From Catenulispora acidiphila DSM 44928 (GTDB lineage: Bacteria; Actinomycetota; Actinomycetes; Streptomycetales; Catenulisporaceae), in NCBI RefSeq assembly GCF_000024025.1, contig NC_013131.1:2790001-2854000 (forward strand): a stretch of DNA of 64,000 bases, given 5' to 3'. Both the position numbers and the translations under genes were made by a program. How positions within the stretch are numbered: position 1 is the stretch's first letter; each line of letters starts with the position of its first letter. Below are positions 42,341 through 53,918 of the stretch, piece after piece. The notes under the pieces are model-generated. The model was not told the origin of the DNA and did no database searches. It was given only the letters and a program-made list of their open reading frames with translations.

Positions 42341-44665
42341 TCAGTCCGCCAACCCCGCCCGGATCAGCCCCAGGCGAGCCTGGTGATAGGCCAGCGTCGA
42401 CTCCGCCCCCTGGTTCGGATTGGTGCCGGCGGCCTGCAGCCCGTCCCGGCATCCACCGGAACCGGCGTCGTACAACGGCAGTCCAAGCCGATTGTCCCCC
42501 AGGAACCACGCGAAGGAACGTCGCGCGACCCCGGCGTACCGGGCGTCCCGGGTCATCCGCCACGCCTGTGCGCTCGCCTCGACCACGGCCGCGGCGTCGA
42601 TCGGCTGCTCATCCCCTTCGTACTCAGGACGCGGGAATCCCTTGCGCCGCCACAGATTCCCGACCAACGCCAGCTGTCCGGAGCCCGCATCGCCATCGCC
42701 ATCGCCATCGCCATCGGCATCGGCAGCAGACCCAGCGTCGCCATCGCCGGACAAGTCCAGCCCCACCTGCTTCACGTACCAGTCCAGCGCGACCAGTCCC
42801 CGGCCCGCGACCTCCGCGTCCCCCGCCCGAGCACCGCCGGCCAGCAACGCCTGCGCCAACCGCGCGTTGTCATAGGACAACCGCTCCTCGAACCACGGCC
42901 ACGATCCGGTAGCGCTGTCCCGCCACGCCGCATCCAGCCGCTCCACGCCCTGCTCCAACTCGCGCGTCGGCTCGGCGATCTGCACCAGCCCGAGCACCGC
43001 GTACGCCGTGCTCCGCAGAGCAGTCAGATTCCGCACCGCGGGCAGCATGTCCATCAACTGCTCGCCCGCCCGCTCCCGGAACTTGTCCGGGACCGCCGGC
43101 GCCGCCGCGATCTCGCCGAGCGCCCAGATCAGCCGCCCGACATGATCGCCGGGATGCGGCTCGTCCAGCCAGTGTCCGTCGACCGTGCGCATGTTCCGCG
43201 CCGCCCGCGCAGCCGGATCGTAAGCCTGCTGAAGGAAGTCCAGGCTCGTGTCCAGCCACTCGTGCGGCGTCGCCCCGCGCAGCGCCTGCGGGTGCTCCGC
43301 ACACAACCCGGCCGCGACGATCGCGAGCCGCGCGACGTCGTCGACACAGTGCCCGGACGCCGGATCCGGCCGCATCCCCTGGCCGAACTGCATGATCCCG
43401 CCGGAGTCGGTGAGCCGGGTCAGATGCTTCAGCTTCAGCCGCGGCGGCTGCACGCTCCCCGCCGGAGCCTTGTGCCGACGCTGCGCCGCACAAGCCCGCA
43501 CGATCGCGGCGAACCGCTGCGCCACCGCGTCCCAGTGCAGTAGCGCCCCGCGCTCGCGCGCCGCCTCGCTCGCGGCGGCCAGGCGCGCGTCGTCGCCGAG
43601 CAGCGTGCGCAGCGCCTCGGCGAAGGCCTCGGGGTCCTCCGGCGGAACGGTGATCCCGGCGCCGTCGCCGAGCATGTCCACCGCGTAGTGATACTCCGTC
43701 GACACCACCGGCTTCCCGGCGGCGACCGCGAACGTCAGCGCACCGGAGGAGATCTGCTCGCGCGACCGGTAGGGAGTGCAGAAGATCTCCGTCTGCGCCA
43801 GGATCGCGCCGATCTCGTTCTCGGTCAGGAAGCTGTCCAGGAACGCCACCCGGTCGGCGACGCCGGCTTCCTCGGCCGCCTTCATCAGGCTCTCGCGATA
43901 GTCCTCGCCGCTGTTGCGCACGATCTCAGGGTGCGTGGTCCCGGCGATCAGATACGCGGCGTCCGGGTGCTCCTCGGCGATCATGCCCAGCGCCTCGATC
44001 GCGGTCTGCAAGCCCTTGCCGGGCGAGATCAGCCCGAACGTCGAGAGCACCCGCCGTCCGGCGAGTTCGTCCAGCACCCGCCGGACCTCCGCGCCGATCT
44101 CGTTCGTGGCCTGATAGTCGGTGACCGGCGTCGGCGCGCCATGCGGCACGTGGACGATCCGGTCCGGCGGCGCGATCCCGGTCCGCACCGCGAGCGTGCG
44201 CGCCGTCTCGGTGAAGACCGTGACCGCCGCGGCCTCCCGGCACAACTGGTGCAGCGTCGTGGCCTGAGCCCAGGTCGGCTCGGAGAGCACTGTGTGCAAC
44301 GTCACAAGGTAGGGCACGCCCAACCGCGTCAGTTCGGCGGCGAATCCGGTGATCCACGCGCCGTCGCTGCCGCCGAAGATCCCGAATTCGTGCTCGATGA
44401 CGACCGCGTCGACACCGGAGTCGGCCAGGTGCGTGGCCGCCCGGCGGTGGCTGGAGTAGGAGTCCTGCTCGATGATCGCCGTGACCTCAGGCGGGTAGTC
44501 CAGACCGTCCCGGTCCAAGGCGCAGATCTCGACTGCCAGATCGGGCGCCGCCTCGGCCAACGCCGTGGTCAGGTCCTGCGAGAACGTGGCGATGCCACAG
44601 CGGCGCGGTGCGTAGGTGGAAACGATCGCGATGCGGGTTTCCAGGGGCGAATGAGTCTTGGGCAT
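42341..44665 (-). CDS. GT4 glycosyltransferase fused to an alpha/alpha-toroid domain
   Basis: The 774-residue protein has a GT-B GT4 transferase in residues 1-400 (IAIVSTYAPRRCGIATFSQDL, HEFGIFGGSDG, STFGLISPGKGLQTAIEAL, and the GT4 acidic motif region EIFCTPYRSREQISSGALTFAVAAGKPVVST), and a C-terminal helical-repeat domain (about 420-774) with GHCVDDVARLAIVAAGL and DEPHPGDHVGRLIWALGE, resembling (alpha/alpha)6 glycoside-hydrolase-like toroids. An Asp-Gly run (GDADGDGDGDGD, about residues 640-660) reflects a GCCATC hexamer repeat in the DNA. The fusion, followed by GH130, is a recognisable but poorly studied pair. Likely a mannosyltransferase; acceptor unknown. Confidence 0.85.
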   Translation of the reverse strand: MPKTHSPLETRIAIVSTYAPRRCGIATFSQDLTTALAEAAPDLAVEICALDRDGLDYPPEVTAIIEQDSYSSHRRAATHLADSGVDAVVIEHEFGIFGGSDGAWITGFAAELTRLGVPYLVTLHTVLSEPTWAQATTLHQLCREAAAVTVFTETARTLAVRTGIAPPDRIVHVPHGAPTPVTDYQATNEIGAEVRRVLDELAGRRVLSTFGLISPGKGLQTAIEALGMIAEEHPDAAYLIAGTTHPEIVRNSGEDYRESLMKAAEEAGVADRVAFLDSFLTENEIGAILAQTEIFCTPYRSREQISSGALTFAVAAGKPVVSTEYHYAVDMLGDGAGITVPPEDPEAFAEALRTLLGDDARLAAASEAARERGALLHWDAVAQRFAAIVRACAAQRRHKAPAGSVQPPRLKLKHLTRLTDSGGIMQFGQGMRPDPASGHCVDDVARLAIVAAGLCAEHPQALRGATPHEWLDTSLDFLQQAYDPAARAARNMRTVDGHWLDEPHPGDHVGRLIWALGEIAAAPAVPDKFRERAGEQLMDMLPAVRNLTALRSTAYAVLGLVQIAEPTRELEQGVERLDAAWRDSATGSWPWFEERLSYDNARLAQALLAGGARAGDAEVAGRGLVALDWYVKQVGLDLSGDGDAGSAADADGDGDGDGDAGSGQLALVGNLWRRKGFPRPEYEGDEQPIDAAAVVEASAQAWRMTRDARYAGVARRSFAWFLGDNRLGLPLYDAGSGGCRDGLQAAGTNPNQGAESTLAYHQARLGLIRAGLAD

Positions 44666-44893
44666 GCCTTCTCACCTTCCAGTCCATGGTCCGCGATCGA
44701 CGCTGGGCGCACAGCGGCGCGCGGAGGTATCGGTCGGATGACTGTGTATGAGGCCAAAGATGATTGAACAGCATCCAGCGTCGCATCTGGATGTTTCGTG
44801 ACTGATACAACATTCTGCGACACTTGGGCATAGTGCCTGTGTGATCGTCCGTGAACTGAGACACGAGATGTCCGTTTTTGGACGCTCAGCGCG
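44666..44893. promoter_or_regulatory. Upstream region of the GT4 gene with an inverted repeat
   Basis: This 228-bp gap is clearly less GC-rich than its surroundings. It holds an inverted repeat CATCCAG (44772-44778) / CTGGATG (44787-44793) with an 8-nt spacer about 110 bp before the GT4 start, a candidate operator or small hairpin. No gene is supported. Confidence 0.4.
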
Positions 44894-45631
44894 TCACGGA
44901 CGCAGCCAGGCCAGCCTGTCGCGGCCCAGGGAGGTCAGCCGCGCGCTGCGCGGAACGGTGCCGCGCGCGAGGTATCCGAGCTCGAAGAAACGGTCGGTGA
45001 CCGCGGTGCCGAGCGGGCCCGCGAGATGGTGCGCCTGCTCGGTCCAGTCCACGCAGTAGCGCAGCGGCGTGCCGGTGTTCAGCACCGGATCCGGGACGCC
45101 CCACTCGGCGAGCGCGCCTTCGCCGGCATCCGTGAGCCGATACAGGTCTTTGCGCCCCGGCGCGGACAGCCGGTCGACCGCATCATTCGGGTGATGGAGC
45201 CCGTCGCCGCCGACGATCCACTTCCGGTCCAGCATGCCGCCGAACAGCTTGACGCCCAGCTCCCCGGCCAGGTGGCGGTAGCAGGTCCGCGCGGTCCGCA
45301 GAGCCGCCGCGCGGGTGTGGGCGCGCAGCGAGGTGATCGGCGTGGACGGCGCCAAGCGAGCCAGGGCTTCGAGAACGCCCTCGACGTCGCTGTTCGCCAG
45401 CCGGTAGTAGCGGTACCGGCCCTGCTGCTGCGCGGTGACCAGCCCATGGCTCAGCAGGATCGCCAGATGGTTGCTCACCGTCGAGGCCGCGACTCCCGCC
45501 TCCTCGGCGAGCCGGCCCGCCGGAAGCGCGCGTCCGTCGGACAGCGCCATGAGCACGCGGACCCGGCGCGGGTCGGCGAACGCGGTCGCGACCTGCGCGA
45601 TCTCGGGATCACCGCCGGCTGCCGTGGGCAT
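44894..45631 (-). CDS. ArsR-type winged-helix transcriptional regulator
   Basis: The 245-residue protein starts at ATG 45631 (MPTAAGGDPEIAQVATAF). The N-terminal winged helix is DPRRVRVLMALSDGRALPAGRLAEEAGVAASTVSNHLAILLSHGLVTAQQQGRYRYYRLAN. The remaining 145 residues form a sensor region with CYRHLAGELGVKLFGGMLDRKWI and YCVDWTEQAHHLAGPLGTAVTDRFFELGYLARG, typical of actinobacterial ArsR proteins of the SmtB-like, non-metal type; no metal-binding Cys pair is seen near the recognition helix. Divergent from an MFS exporter gene (64 bp between starts, containing the palindrome ACGATCGT at 45636-45643), so it probably represses that exporter. Confidence 0.87.
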   Translation of the reverse strand: MPTAAGGDPEIAQVATAFADPRRVRVLMALSDGRALPAGRLAEEAGVAASTVSNHLAILLSHGLVTAQQQGRYRYYRLANSDVEGVLEALARLAPSTPITSLRAHTRAAALRTARTCYRHLAGELGVKLFGGMLDRKWIVGGDGLHHPNDAVDRLSAPGRKDLYRLTDAGEGALAEWGVPDPVLNTGTPLRYCVDWTEQAHHLAGPLGTAVTDRFFELGYLARGTVPRSARLTSLGRDRLAWLRP

Positions 45632-45695
45632 ATAACGATCGTACGCACGGGACGTTTCGACGCTCGCTGAAGTATTCCGGGCCGAGGATCGAAGC

Positions 45696-47114
45696 ATGCG
45701 AAACGAGCGCACGAGTCGAGCGTTGACCTTGGGATTGTGCGGCGGGTACTTCCTGGTCTTGCTGGACGTCACGATCGTGAACGTCGCGCTGCCGCAGATC
45801 GGGACCGGACTGCACGCCGGCGCCTCGGGCCTGGCGTGGGTCGTCGACGCCTACACCGTGCCGCTCGCCGCGCTGCTGCTGGCCTGCGGCGCGATCGGGG
45901 ACCTGCTCGGGCACCGGCGCGTGGTGGTCGCGGGCTTCGCCGGATTCGGCGCGGCCTCCGTGGTGTGCGCGCTGGCGCCGGGACTGGGCTGGCTGATCGC
46001 GGGGCGCGCGGCGCAGGGCGTCTGCGCGGCGCTGATGCTGCCCGGCACGTTGGCGCTGCTGGCGGACACGGCGCCGGACGAGGCGGCGCGGGCACGGGCG
46101 GTCGGGCTGTGGGCGGCGGTCGGCGGGGCGGCGCTGCCGGCCGGACCGCTGGTCGGCGGGCTGCTGGTGGAGACGGGGCAGTGGCGCGCCGTGTTCTGGG
46201 TCAACGTGCCGGTGATCGTGGTCGCGCTGGCCGCGGTGCTGTGGGGGTCGCAGCGCTCGCGGCGGTCGCAGGGGTCGTACAACCTTGCCTCCGATGCCGG
46301 CGAGGCGTCCGCGGAACGTGGTGTCCCGTGGTCCGACGTGCCCTGGGCGGGCGCGGCGGCACTCGTGGTGATGCTGGCATGTGCGGTGACCGCTGTGGTG
46401 CAGGTGCGCGATGAGGCGGGCTTGAGCGCGGTGATGCTGGCGATGACAGTGGTGGCCGCAGTGGCGTTCCGCTTCTTCGAGCGCCGATCCGCCCGACCGT
46501 TGCTTCAGGTTGAAGCCGCGGCTCGGCGACCGCTGGCAGCGGCGTGCGCGGTGGCGGGATTGATGAACTTCTGCGTCCTCGGCTCGCTGTTCCTGATGAC
46601 GCAAGTCCTCCAGGACACCGACGGACTCAGCCCTCTGCGAGCCGGAGCGCTGCTGCTCCCCGGGATGCTGCCGCTGCCACTGCTCGGCACGACAGCGGGA
46701 CGCCTGACCACCCGCTTCGGACCTTGGCGCACGAGCACCGTCGGCCTGTTCCTCGCGGCGGCGGGCTTCGTCGGCATCGCCACCGGCATCGACGGTCCCG
46801 ACTTGCTCCGACTCCTCCCGGCGCTCGCGGTCTGGGGCACGGGACTCAGCATCCTGACGCCCGCGATCGTCGCCGCCGCGCTCCGCACGCTGCCCGCCGC
46901 TCCCGGCATCGCCTCCGGCGCCAGCAACACCGCTCGGCAGACCGGCGCCGCGTTGGGCGTCGCGGTGTTCAGCGCGCTGGCCGGTACCGCCACTGCGAAC
47001 GGCTTCGTGCGCCATGCCGCCTGGCTGCTGACGGCGAGCGCGGTCGCGTTCGTCGCCGTCGCGCTCATCAGCGCGCGCTCAACCGCCGTCGCCAAAGAGC
47101 GGGCGAGCACATGA
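45696..47114 (+). CDS. MFS drug-efflux transporter (DHA2/EmrB type)
   Basis: The 472-residue protein has about 14 membrane helices and DHA2 family motifs: motif D-like VTIVNVALPQIGTGL, WVVDAYTVPLAALLLACGAIGDLLGHRRVVVAG (motif A), and the LLPGTLALLADTAPDEAARARAVGLWAAVGGAALPAGPLVGGLLVETGQWRAVFWVNVP stretch (motif C and helix 6). Such proteins export drugs or cationic dyes with proton antiport. The divergent ArsR-type regulator suggests ligand-inducible expression. A terminator hairpin lies after it. Confidence 0.9.
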   Translation: MRNERTSRALTLGLCGGYFLVLLDVTIVNVALPQIGTGLHAGASGLAWVVDAYTVPLAALLLACGAIGDLLGHRRVVVAGFAGFGAASVVCALAPGLGWLIAGRAAQGVCAALMLPGTLALLADTAPDEAARARAVGLWAAVGGAALPAGPLVGGLLVETGQWRAVFWVNVPVIVVALAAVLWGSQRSRRSQGSYNLASDAGEASAERGVPWSDVPWAGAAALVVMLACAVTAVVQVRDEAGLSAVMLAMTVVAAVAFRFFERRSARPLLQVEAAARRPLAAACAVAGLMNFCVLGSLFLMTQVLQDTDGLSPLRAGALLLPGMLPLPLLGTTAGRLTTRFGPWRTSTVGLFLAAAGFVGIATGIDGPDLLRLLPALAVWGTGLSILTPAIVAAALRTLPAAPGIASGASNTARQTGAALGVAVFSALAGTATANGFVRHAAWLLTASAVAFVAVALISARSTAVAKERAST

Positions 47115-47181
47115 TCCTTCTCCCAATTCTTCTCTCACAAAAGCGTGATCCCGGCCCGGCCGAAGCCGAACCGGGACCTCG

Positions 47182-47211
47182 CTTCGTCGGGGAGGCCCTC
47201 TCTCCCCGAAG
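47182..47211. terminator. Hairpin between convergent genes
   Basis: TCGGGGAG (47187-47194) pairs with CTCCCCGA (47202-47209), extendable by CTT/AAG, between the MFS gene end and the DUF1023 gene end. A second imperfect hairpin (TCCCGG/CCGGGA) lies just upstream. Confidence 0.55.
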
Positions 47212-47226
47212 CCTTGGTGCTCCGCG

Positions 47227-48669
47227 CTACTCGAACATCGGGTACGACCACGACGGGTCCGGCTTGACCGGCGGGGGCGAGGTCACCTGGTTGTAGTGGC
47301 CGGTGGCGATCTGCCCGAAGTTCGCCATCGCCGGCGAGGTGGGGTCGAAGTAGTAGTCGTGCGCGGCCACCAGGCCGCTCGGGCCGACGCCGCCGTTGAA
47401 GACGTGCGCGCCGAAGGCCGGGGTCACCGGGTCGGTGTCGTGGAAGCCCTCGGCCCAGACGATCGGGTCGTTGTCGTCGCGGGTGGCCCAGACGTGCGCG
47501 GTGCCGCCGGGGACGTTCATCGCCGCGGCGTTGTCCACGTTGATGCCCGGGCTCGCGGCCAGGACCACGTCGTCGGCGCGCAGGCCGCCGGGCGCCTGGG
47601 TGGCCTCGCCGACCACGGTGGTGCCGTAGCTGTGGCCGATCACCGTGGTGTGCAGCGGATCGCTCGGGTCGTGGGTGGCGTACAGACCCTGCTGGAAGTT
47701 GTCCAGGACCGGTCCGCCGGCGTGCGCGGGCCCGGAGAACAGCGCGCCGGGGACGGTCGCCGGGGCGTTGTAGTCCATCCACGCGACCGCCGAGGTGGTC
47801 TGGGCCGGGTCGGCGTTGTGCGCGGAGGCCACGATGGCGTCGGCGCCCTTGGTGTAGGCATCGACGCTGCCGACCGACAGATCGGTGCTCACGCCGGGGA
47901 CGACGGTCACGACGTTGTCGGCGGTGTCCGGGTTGCCGCTGGCGATGATCGAGTGCCCGACCCCGTTGGTGTCGACCTCCAGCAGGTACTTCTGCGGCGT
48001 GCCGTTGGTCCCGCCGTTGGCGAGCACCTTCTGCACCTCGTTCATCCCGTCGAGCTTGCCCTGCAGCTCGGTGATCTGCTTCTGCTGCATCGCCGCGACC
48101 ATCGGGTCGTCGGCGAAGGGCAGGGTCTGCGTGTTCTTCAGATCGGTGATCTGCTGCTGGGTCTGCTTTTGCAGGTTCGACAGGACAGTCCGGTTCGCGG
48201 AGTCGCGCACGGTGTCGGGCACGCCGTCCAACGCCCCGATCTTCGCCGGCTCACTGGCCACCAACGCCGCCCGCTGATCGCTGCTGAGCCCGGTCCACCA
48301 CTTGTTCACGTCCGCCGGACTGGTCCCGGCGACCGGCGTCGAGGGCAGCGACCCGCCGAGGCCCAGACTCCCGAAGCTGTCCGAGACCATCGTGTCCAGG
48401 GAGGCGTAGTCGCTGGCGCAGCACTGCACCGCGCCGTTCAGCGTCCCGAACAACCCCAGCCCGGACGTCAGGGAACTGACAAGGTTCTCGTGCAGCTGCC
48501 CGTTGACCGACCCGACCATCGACCCGATCTCACCGAAGATCGCCGCACCCACCGCCAGCGACCCCAACTCGCTCAGCGCGCTGCCGCCGCTGGAGACCAG
48601 ACTCTCCAAGTCCGCGGTGACCGTACTCATCAGCGGCAGGTCGATGCTGAAAGCGCCTGTGTCGGCCAC
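47227..48669 (-). CDS. DUF1023-family alpha/beta hydrolase
   Basis: From GTG 48669 (GAGGGGGAC upstream) the 480-residue protein has a helical, WXG100-like N-terminal half (about 1-240, with NKWWTGLSSDQRAALVASEPAKIGALDGVPDTVRDSANRTVL, the DUF1023 lead-in) and a C-terminal alpha/beta hydrolase domain with nucleophile elbow TVIGHSYGTTVVG near residue 345 and a DYYFDPTSPAMANFGQI end. DUF1023 proteins are common in actinobacteria, often tied to type VII secretion and cell-surface lipids or esters. No signal peptide or ESX gene is seen here. A GPP34 gene lies 89 bp upstream on the same strand. Confidence 0.85.
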   Translation of the reverse strand: MADTGAFSIDLPLMSTVTADLESLVSSGGSALSELGSLAVGAAIFGEIGSMVGSVNGQLHENLVSSLTSGLGLFGTLNGAVQCCASDYASLDTMVSDSFGSLGLGGSLPSTPVAGTSPADVNKWWTGLSSDQRAALVASEPAKIGALDGVPDTVRDSANRTVLSNLQKQTQQQITDLKNTQTLPFADDPMVAAMQQKQITELQGKLDGMNEVQKVLANGGTNGTPQKYLLEVDTNGVGHSIIASGNPDTADNVVTVVPGVSTDLSVGSVDAYTKGADAIVASAHNADPAQTTSAVAWMDYNAPATVPGALFSGPAHAGGPVLDNFQQGLYATHDPSDPLHTTVIGHSYGTTVVGEATQAPGGLRADDVVLAASPGINVDNAAAMNVPGGTAHVWATRDDNDPIVWAEGFHDTDPVTPAFGAHVFNGGVGPSGLVAAHDYYFDPTSPAMANFGQIATGHYNQVTSPPPVKPDPSWSYPMFE

Positions 48670-48758
48670 GACGCCGTCCCCCTCATCCGATTCCGGTGCT
48701 GTCCGGCACAGCATGACGGGCGCCGAAGCGGCGGTGCGAGGGGAGAAGTACCCACGGA

Positions 48759-49463
48759 TCAGGGAGTTCTGTCCCACGCCTTGACCATCTCCACAGCCAT
48801 CTGCAGGTCCCTGCTGGAGTCGAAGGTGAACTTCTGTCCGGGGGAGGGCTGGGGCAATACCCGGCTGAGCAAGACGGAAAAGCGCTGCCGTTCCACCGCT
48901 GCCGCCAGTGCCGCGCGCTTTTTTCGGTCGCGCCGTCCTTTGTAGAGGTGGCTCGTGTCGAGTCCGAGTCCGTGGACGATTCCGGCGAAGTTCAGATCGC
49001 GCTCGCTCGGGTCGGCGCCCGCCGCCACGCGTTCGACGCGCGCGCGGGCCGAGGCGGCTGCCTCGGTGTCGAGGAGGCGGAAGCGGCCGTAGCTCCCCGC
49101 GCCGTTGTTCGGCCGGTCCCAGGCGAGGATTTCACGGTCTCGCAGGGAGCTGAGACAGGCGAGCAGTGAGGGCGCGACCCAGTTCTTCACGGCCCGTTCG
49201 GGATGCCGGTCGCCTTCGCGCATGGAGCGGGCCTGCTCCAGAGCCTGGGCGAGCAGTGGCTGCCCGGCGATCGGCTCCTCGGCGCCGGCCACGACCGTCA
49301 CGCCCGGTGCGCCGTTGGGCAGCCGCAGCCGCACGCACCCGGCCTCCGCCAACTCGGCCAGCGTGGCGGCGTTCAATCCGATCTGCATCGCCGCCGACCC
49401 CGGCAGTACGCCTTTGTCGGGATCAAGCGCGACCAGCAGCAGTTCTTCCCCCAGTGTCAGCAC
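48759..49463 (-). CDS. GPP34 (Golgi phosphoprotein 3-like) family protein
   Basis: The 234-residue protein begins at GTG 49463 (MLTLGEELLLVALDPDKG). TACCTT ends 6 nt upstream on the reverse strand, indicating a leaderless mRNA. Family features are the N-terminal TLGEELLLVALDPDKGVLP strand, LAELAEAGCVRL helix, and repeated helices with LLACLSSLRDREILAWDRP. Eukaryotic GPP34/Vps74 binds PI4P and sorts glycosyltransferases; the many streptomycete copies have no known role. It may share a transcript with the DUF1023 gene downstream. Confidence 0.88.
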   Translation of the reverse strand: MLTLGEELLLVALDPDKGVLPGSAAMQIGLNAATLAELAEAGCVRLRLPNGAPGVTVVAGAEEPIAGQPLLAQALEQARSMREGDRHPERAVKNWVAPSLLACLSSLRDREILAWDRPNNGAGSYGRFRLLDTEAAASARARVERVAAGADPSERDLNFAGIVHGLGLDTSHLYKGRRDRKKRAALAAAVERQRFSVLLSRVLPQPSPGQKFTFDSSRDLQMAVEMVKAWDRTP

Positions 49464-49591
49464 TTTTCGAAGGTAACCGCACCCGGCGCCGCCGGTACAG
49501 ATCCGCCGCGCCGGCCGGGACACCGTCAGGTTTCCAGAACGTTACCCCGTCGTTATTGCCCAGCCGCCCCGCCGGGTGTTGACTGCTCCCC

Positions 49592-49646
49592 GGAACCGGT
49601 TTCGGAACCGGTGCCGTAAGCGGTCGCGAGACCGGTTCCGGTACCG
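49592..49646 (+). promoter_or_regulatory. ACCGGT-centred operator array before the LacI gene
   Basis: Three 12-mers, GGAACCGGTTTC (49592-49603), GGAACCGGTGCC (49604-49615) and GAGACCGGTTCC (49628-49639), are centred on ACCGGT and spaced 12 and 24 bp apart; CGGTACCG follows (49639-49646). LacI-type repressors bind palindromes with a central CG step. The rest of the gap to 49824 holds GCACGCACCAC three times (49706, 49720, 49767) and no gene. Confidence 0.6.
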
Positions 49647-49824
49647 TCCCCGCGGACCGACCGAGAGCACGATCACTAGCACCGCACTGGCATTCTGAGC
49701 ACAGCGCACGCACCACATTGCACGCACCACTGCACGGCAACGCTGCATCAGCACCACAGCACAGCTGCACGCACCACAGCACTGACACTCCCTGTTGGCA
49801 CAAGCCGTCCGAAAGGCGCTGTCC

Positions 49825-50829
<1,005 letters not shown>

Positions 50830-50960
50830 TACAGGACCACAGCACAGGACTGGATTCCATCCCGATCCGCCCGCACGCGCGCCCGCTTCGGGCCGCGCCG
50901 CGATACCGCGCACCCTCGCACGGGGCGCGCGGCACGGATCCCCAGCTTGGAGGAGAAGGA

Positions 50961-52658
50961 ATGACCTTCGCGACATCCGGCACCGCAGCCCGGCGTCCGC
51001 TCGCCGCGCTGCTGGCCGCGGGCCTGGCCGTCACCCTCGCCGCGGGGTGCGGCAGCAGCAAGAGCAAGAGCGGCGGCGCCTCGACCGGCGGCGGCAAGAC
51101 GGTGCTCAACGTCGGCATGCCCGACGGAGCCACGCTGCCCGCCAACAACAACCCCTACCTGGACTCCTCGTTCGCCAAGAAGCTCGGCTACACCTGGCTG
51201 ATCTGGGAGCCGCTGGCCATGCAGGACGAGGCCAAGCCGGACCAGGACCCGGCGCCGTGGCTGGCCACCAAGTGGAGCTGGTCGCCGGACTACAGCCAGG
51301 TGACCCTGACCGTCCGCGACGGCGTGAAGTGGTCCGACGGCACGCCGCTGACCGCCGACGACGTCGCCTACTCCTTCCAGATCCAGAAGGACCACAAGGA
51401 AGTCGACTACTACTCGCTGGCCATCAAGGGTGTGACGACCAGCGGCAACCAGGTGACCGTGTCCTTCGACGGCTCGCAGTACGTGAACCGCACGAAGATC
51501 CTGTCCACCCAGGTGATCAACAAGAAGCAGTGGTCGGCGATGGCCGACCCGTCCAAGGACACCGTCGCCAACCCGATCGGCACCGGTCCCTACACCATCA
51601 AGACCACCACGCCCTCGACGGTCACCGTCAGCGCGCGCAGCGACTACTGGGGCACCGCGCCGAAGGTGAAGACGATCAACTTCACCACCTACAGCTCCAA
51701 CGACACCATGGGCGCGGCGCTGACCTCCGGCGCGGCCGAGTGGAGCTACTACTTCATGTCGGACGCCAAGAGCACGTTCGTGGCCAAGGACCCCGCGCAC
51801 TACAAGCTCTACTTCCCGGCCCAGCTCTCCGCCGACGGCCTGTGGTTCAACACCACCAAGAAGCCGTACGACAACCCGCACCTGCGCCGCGCGATGAGCA
51901 TGGTCATCAACCGCGACGACATCTTCAACCAGGGTGAGGCCGGCTACTTCAAGCCGGAGATCGCCAACGTCACCGGCATCCCGACGCCGCAGGGCGAGCC
52001 CTACATCGCCGCGCAGTTCAAGAACATCTCGCCGGTCACCGGCGTGGCGGCGGCGAAGAAGGAGCTGACCGACAACGGCTTCACCTACAGCGGCACCACC
52101 CTGGTGGACCCGACCGGCAAGCCGGTGACGATGACGCTGACCGACCCGGCGGACTGGAACGACTACCAGACCGACCTGGCGATCATCAAGGACAACCTGG
52201 CGAGCATCGGCATCAACGCCACGGTCGACAAGGCCAACGACGACGCCTGGTTCGACAACATCGCCAAGGGCAACTTCGACGCGGCGCTGCACTGGACCAA
52301 CTCCGGGACCACGCCGTACGACATGTACGACCAGATCATGGACTCCGCGGGTCTGGAGCCGCTCGGCACGGCGGCCACCGGCGACTTCGGCCGGTACAAG
52401 AACCCCGCCGCCGACGCCGCGCTGAAGGCGTACTCCAACGCCACCGACGACGCCGGGCGCAAGGCGGCCATGGACAACCTGGAGCAGCTGTTCGTCCAGG
52501 AGATGCCGATGATCCCGACCTCGGCCGGCAACCTCGGCGCGGAGTACTCCACGAAGAACTGGAGCGGCTGGCCCAGCGCGGACAACGCCTACGAGGCGCC
52601 GCAGCCCACCCGCTGGGGGATGGAAGACATCGTCCTGCACCTGACCCCGTCCTCCTGA
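50961..52658 (+). CDS. Family-5 solute-binding lipoprotein, probable oligosaccharide
   Basis: The 565-residue protein has a lipoprotein signal ([13 protein letters not shown], Cys about 27), a Ser/Gly spacer and the SBP_bac_5 fold: [44 protein letters not shown] is the family signature, and [22 protein letters not shown] is the second. The family is named for peptides but in actinobacteria and Thermotogae several members bind cello- or other beta-gluco-oligosaccharides. Placement before two permeases, two ATPases and a beta-glucosidase supports a sugar ligand. GGAGGAGAAGGA precedes the ATG. A strong hairpin follows the gene. Confidence 0.9.
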   Translation: MTFATSGTAARRPLAALLAAGLAVTLAAGCGSSKSKSGGASTGGGKTVLNVGMPDGATLPANNNPYLDSSFAKKLGYTWLIWEPLAMQDEAKPDQDPAPWLATKWSWSPDYSQVTLTVRDGVKWSDGTPLTADDVAYSFQIQKDHKEVDYYSLAIKGVTTSGNQVTVSFDGSQYVNRTKILSTQVINKKQWSAMADPSKDTVANPIGTGPYTIKTTTPSTVTVSARSDYWGTAPKVKTINFTTYSSNDTMGAALTSGAAEWSYYFMSDAKSTFVAKDPAHYKLYFPAQLSADGLWFNTTKKPYDNPHLRRAMSMVINRDDIFNQGEAGYFKPEIANVTGIPTPQGEPYIAAQFKNISPVTGVAAAKKELTDNGFTYSGTTLVDPTGKPVTMTLTDPADWNDYQTDLAIIKDNLASIGINATVDKANDDAWFDNIAKGNFDAALHWTNSGTTPYDMYDQIMDSAGLEPLGTAATGDFGRYKNPAADAALKAYSNATDDAGRKAAMDNLEQLFVQEMPMIPTSAGNLGAEYSTKNWSGWPSADNAYEAPQPTRWGMEDIVLHLTPSS

Positions 52659-52690
52659 CCGGGCAGTCGACCAACTGTCCGGCGTGACCA

Positions 52691-52730
52691 GGGCCGGGTG
52701 GCGGCGTTGAGGGGCGCCGCCGCCCGGCCC
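52691..52730 (+). terminator. Hairpin between binding-protein and ATPase genes
   Basis: GGGCCGGGTGGCGGCG (52691-52706) pairs with CGCCGCCGCCCGGCCC (52715-52730), 16 bp with one T-G wobble and an 8-nt loop, 32 bp after the binding-protein stop. There is no T-tract, so it likely acts as a partial terminator or 3' stabiliser that raises binding-protein mRNA over the rest. Confidence 0.7.
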
Positions 52731-52748
52731 GTGGAAAGGAACCCATCG

Positions 52749-53914
<1,166 letters not shown>

Positions 53915-53918
<4 letters not shown>

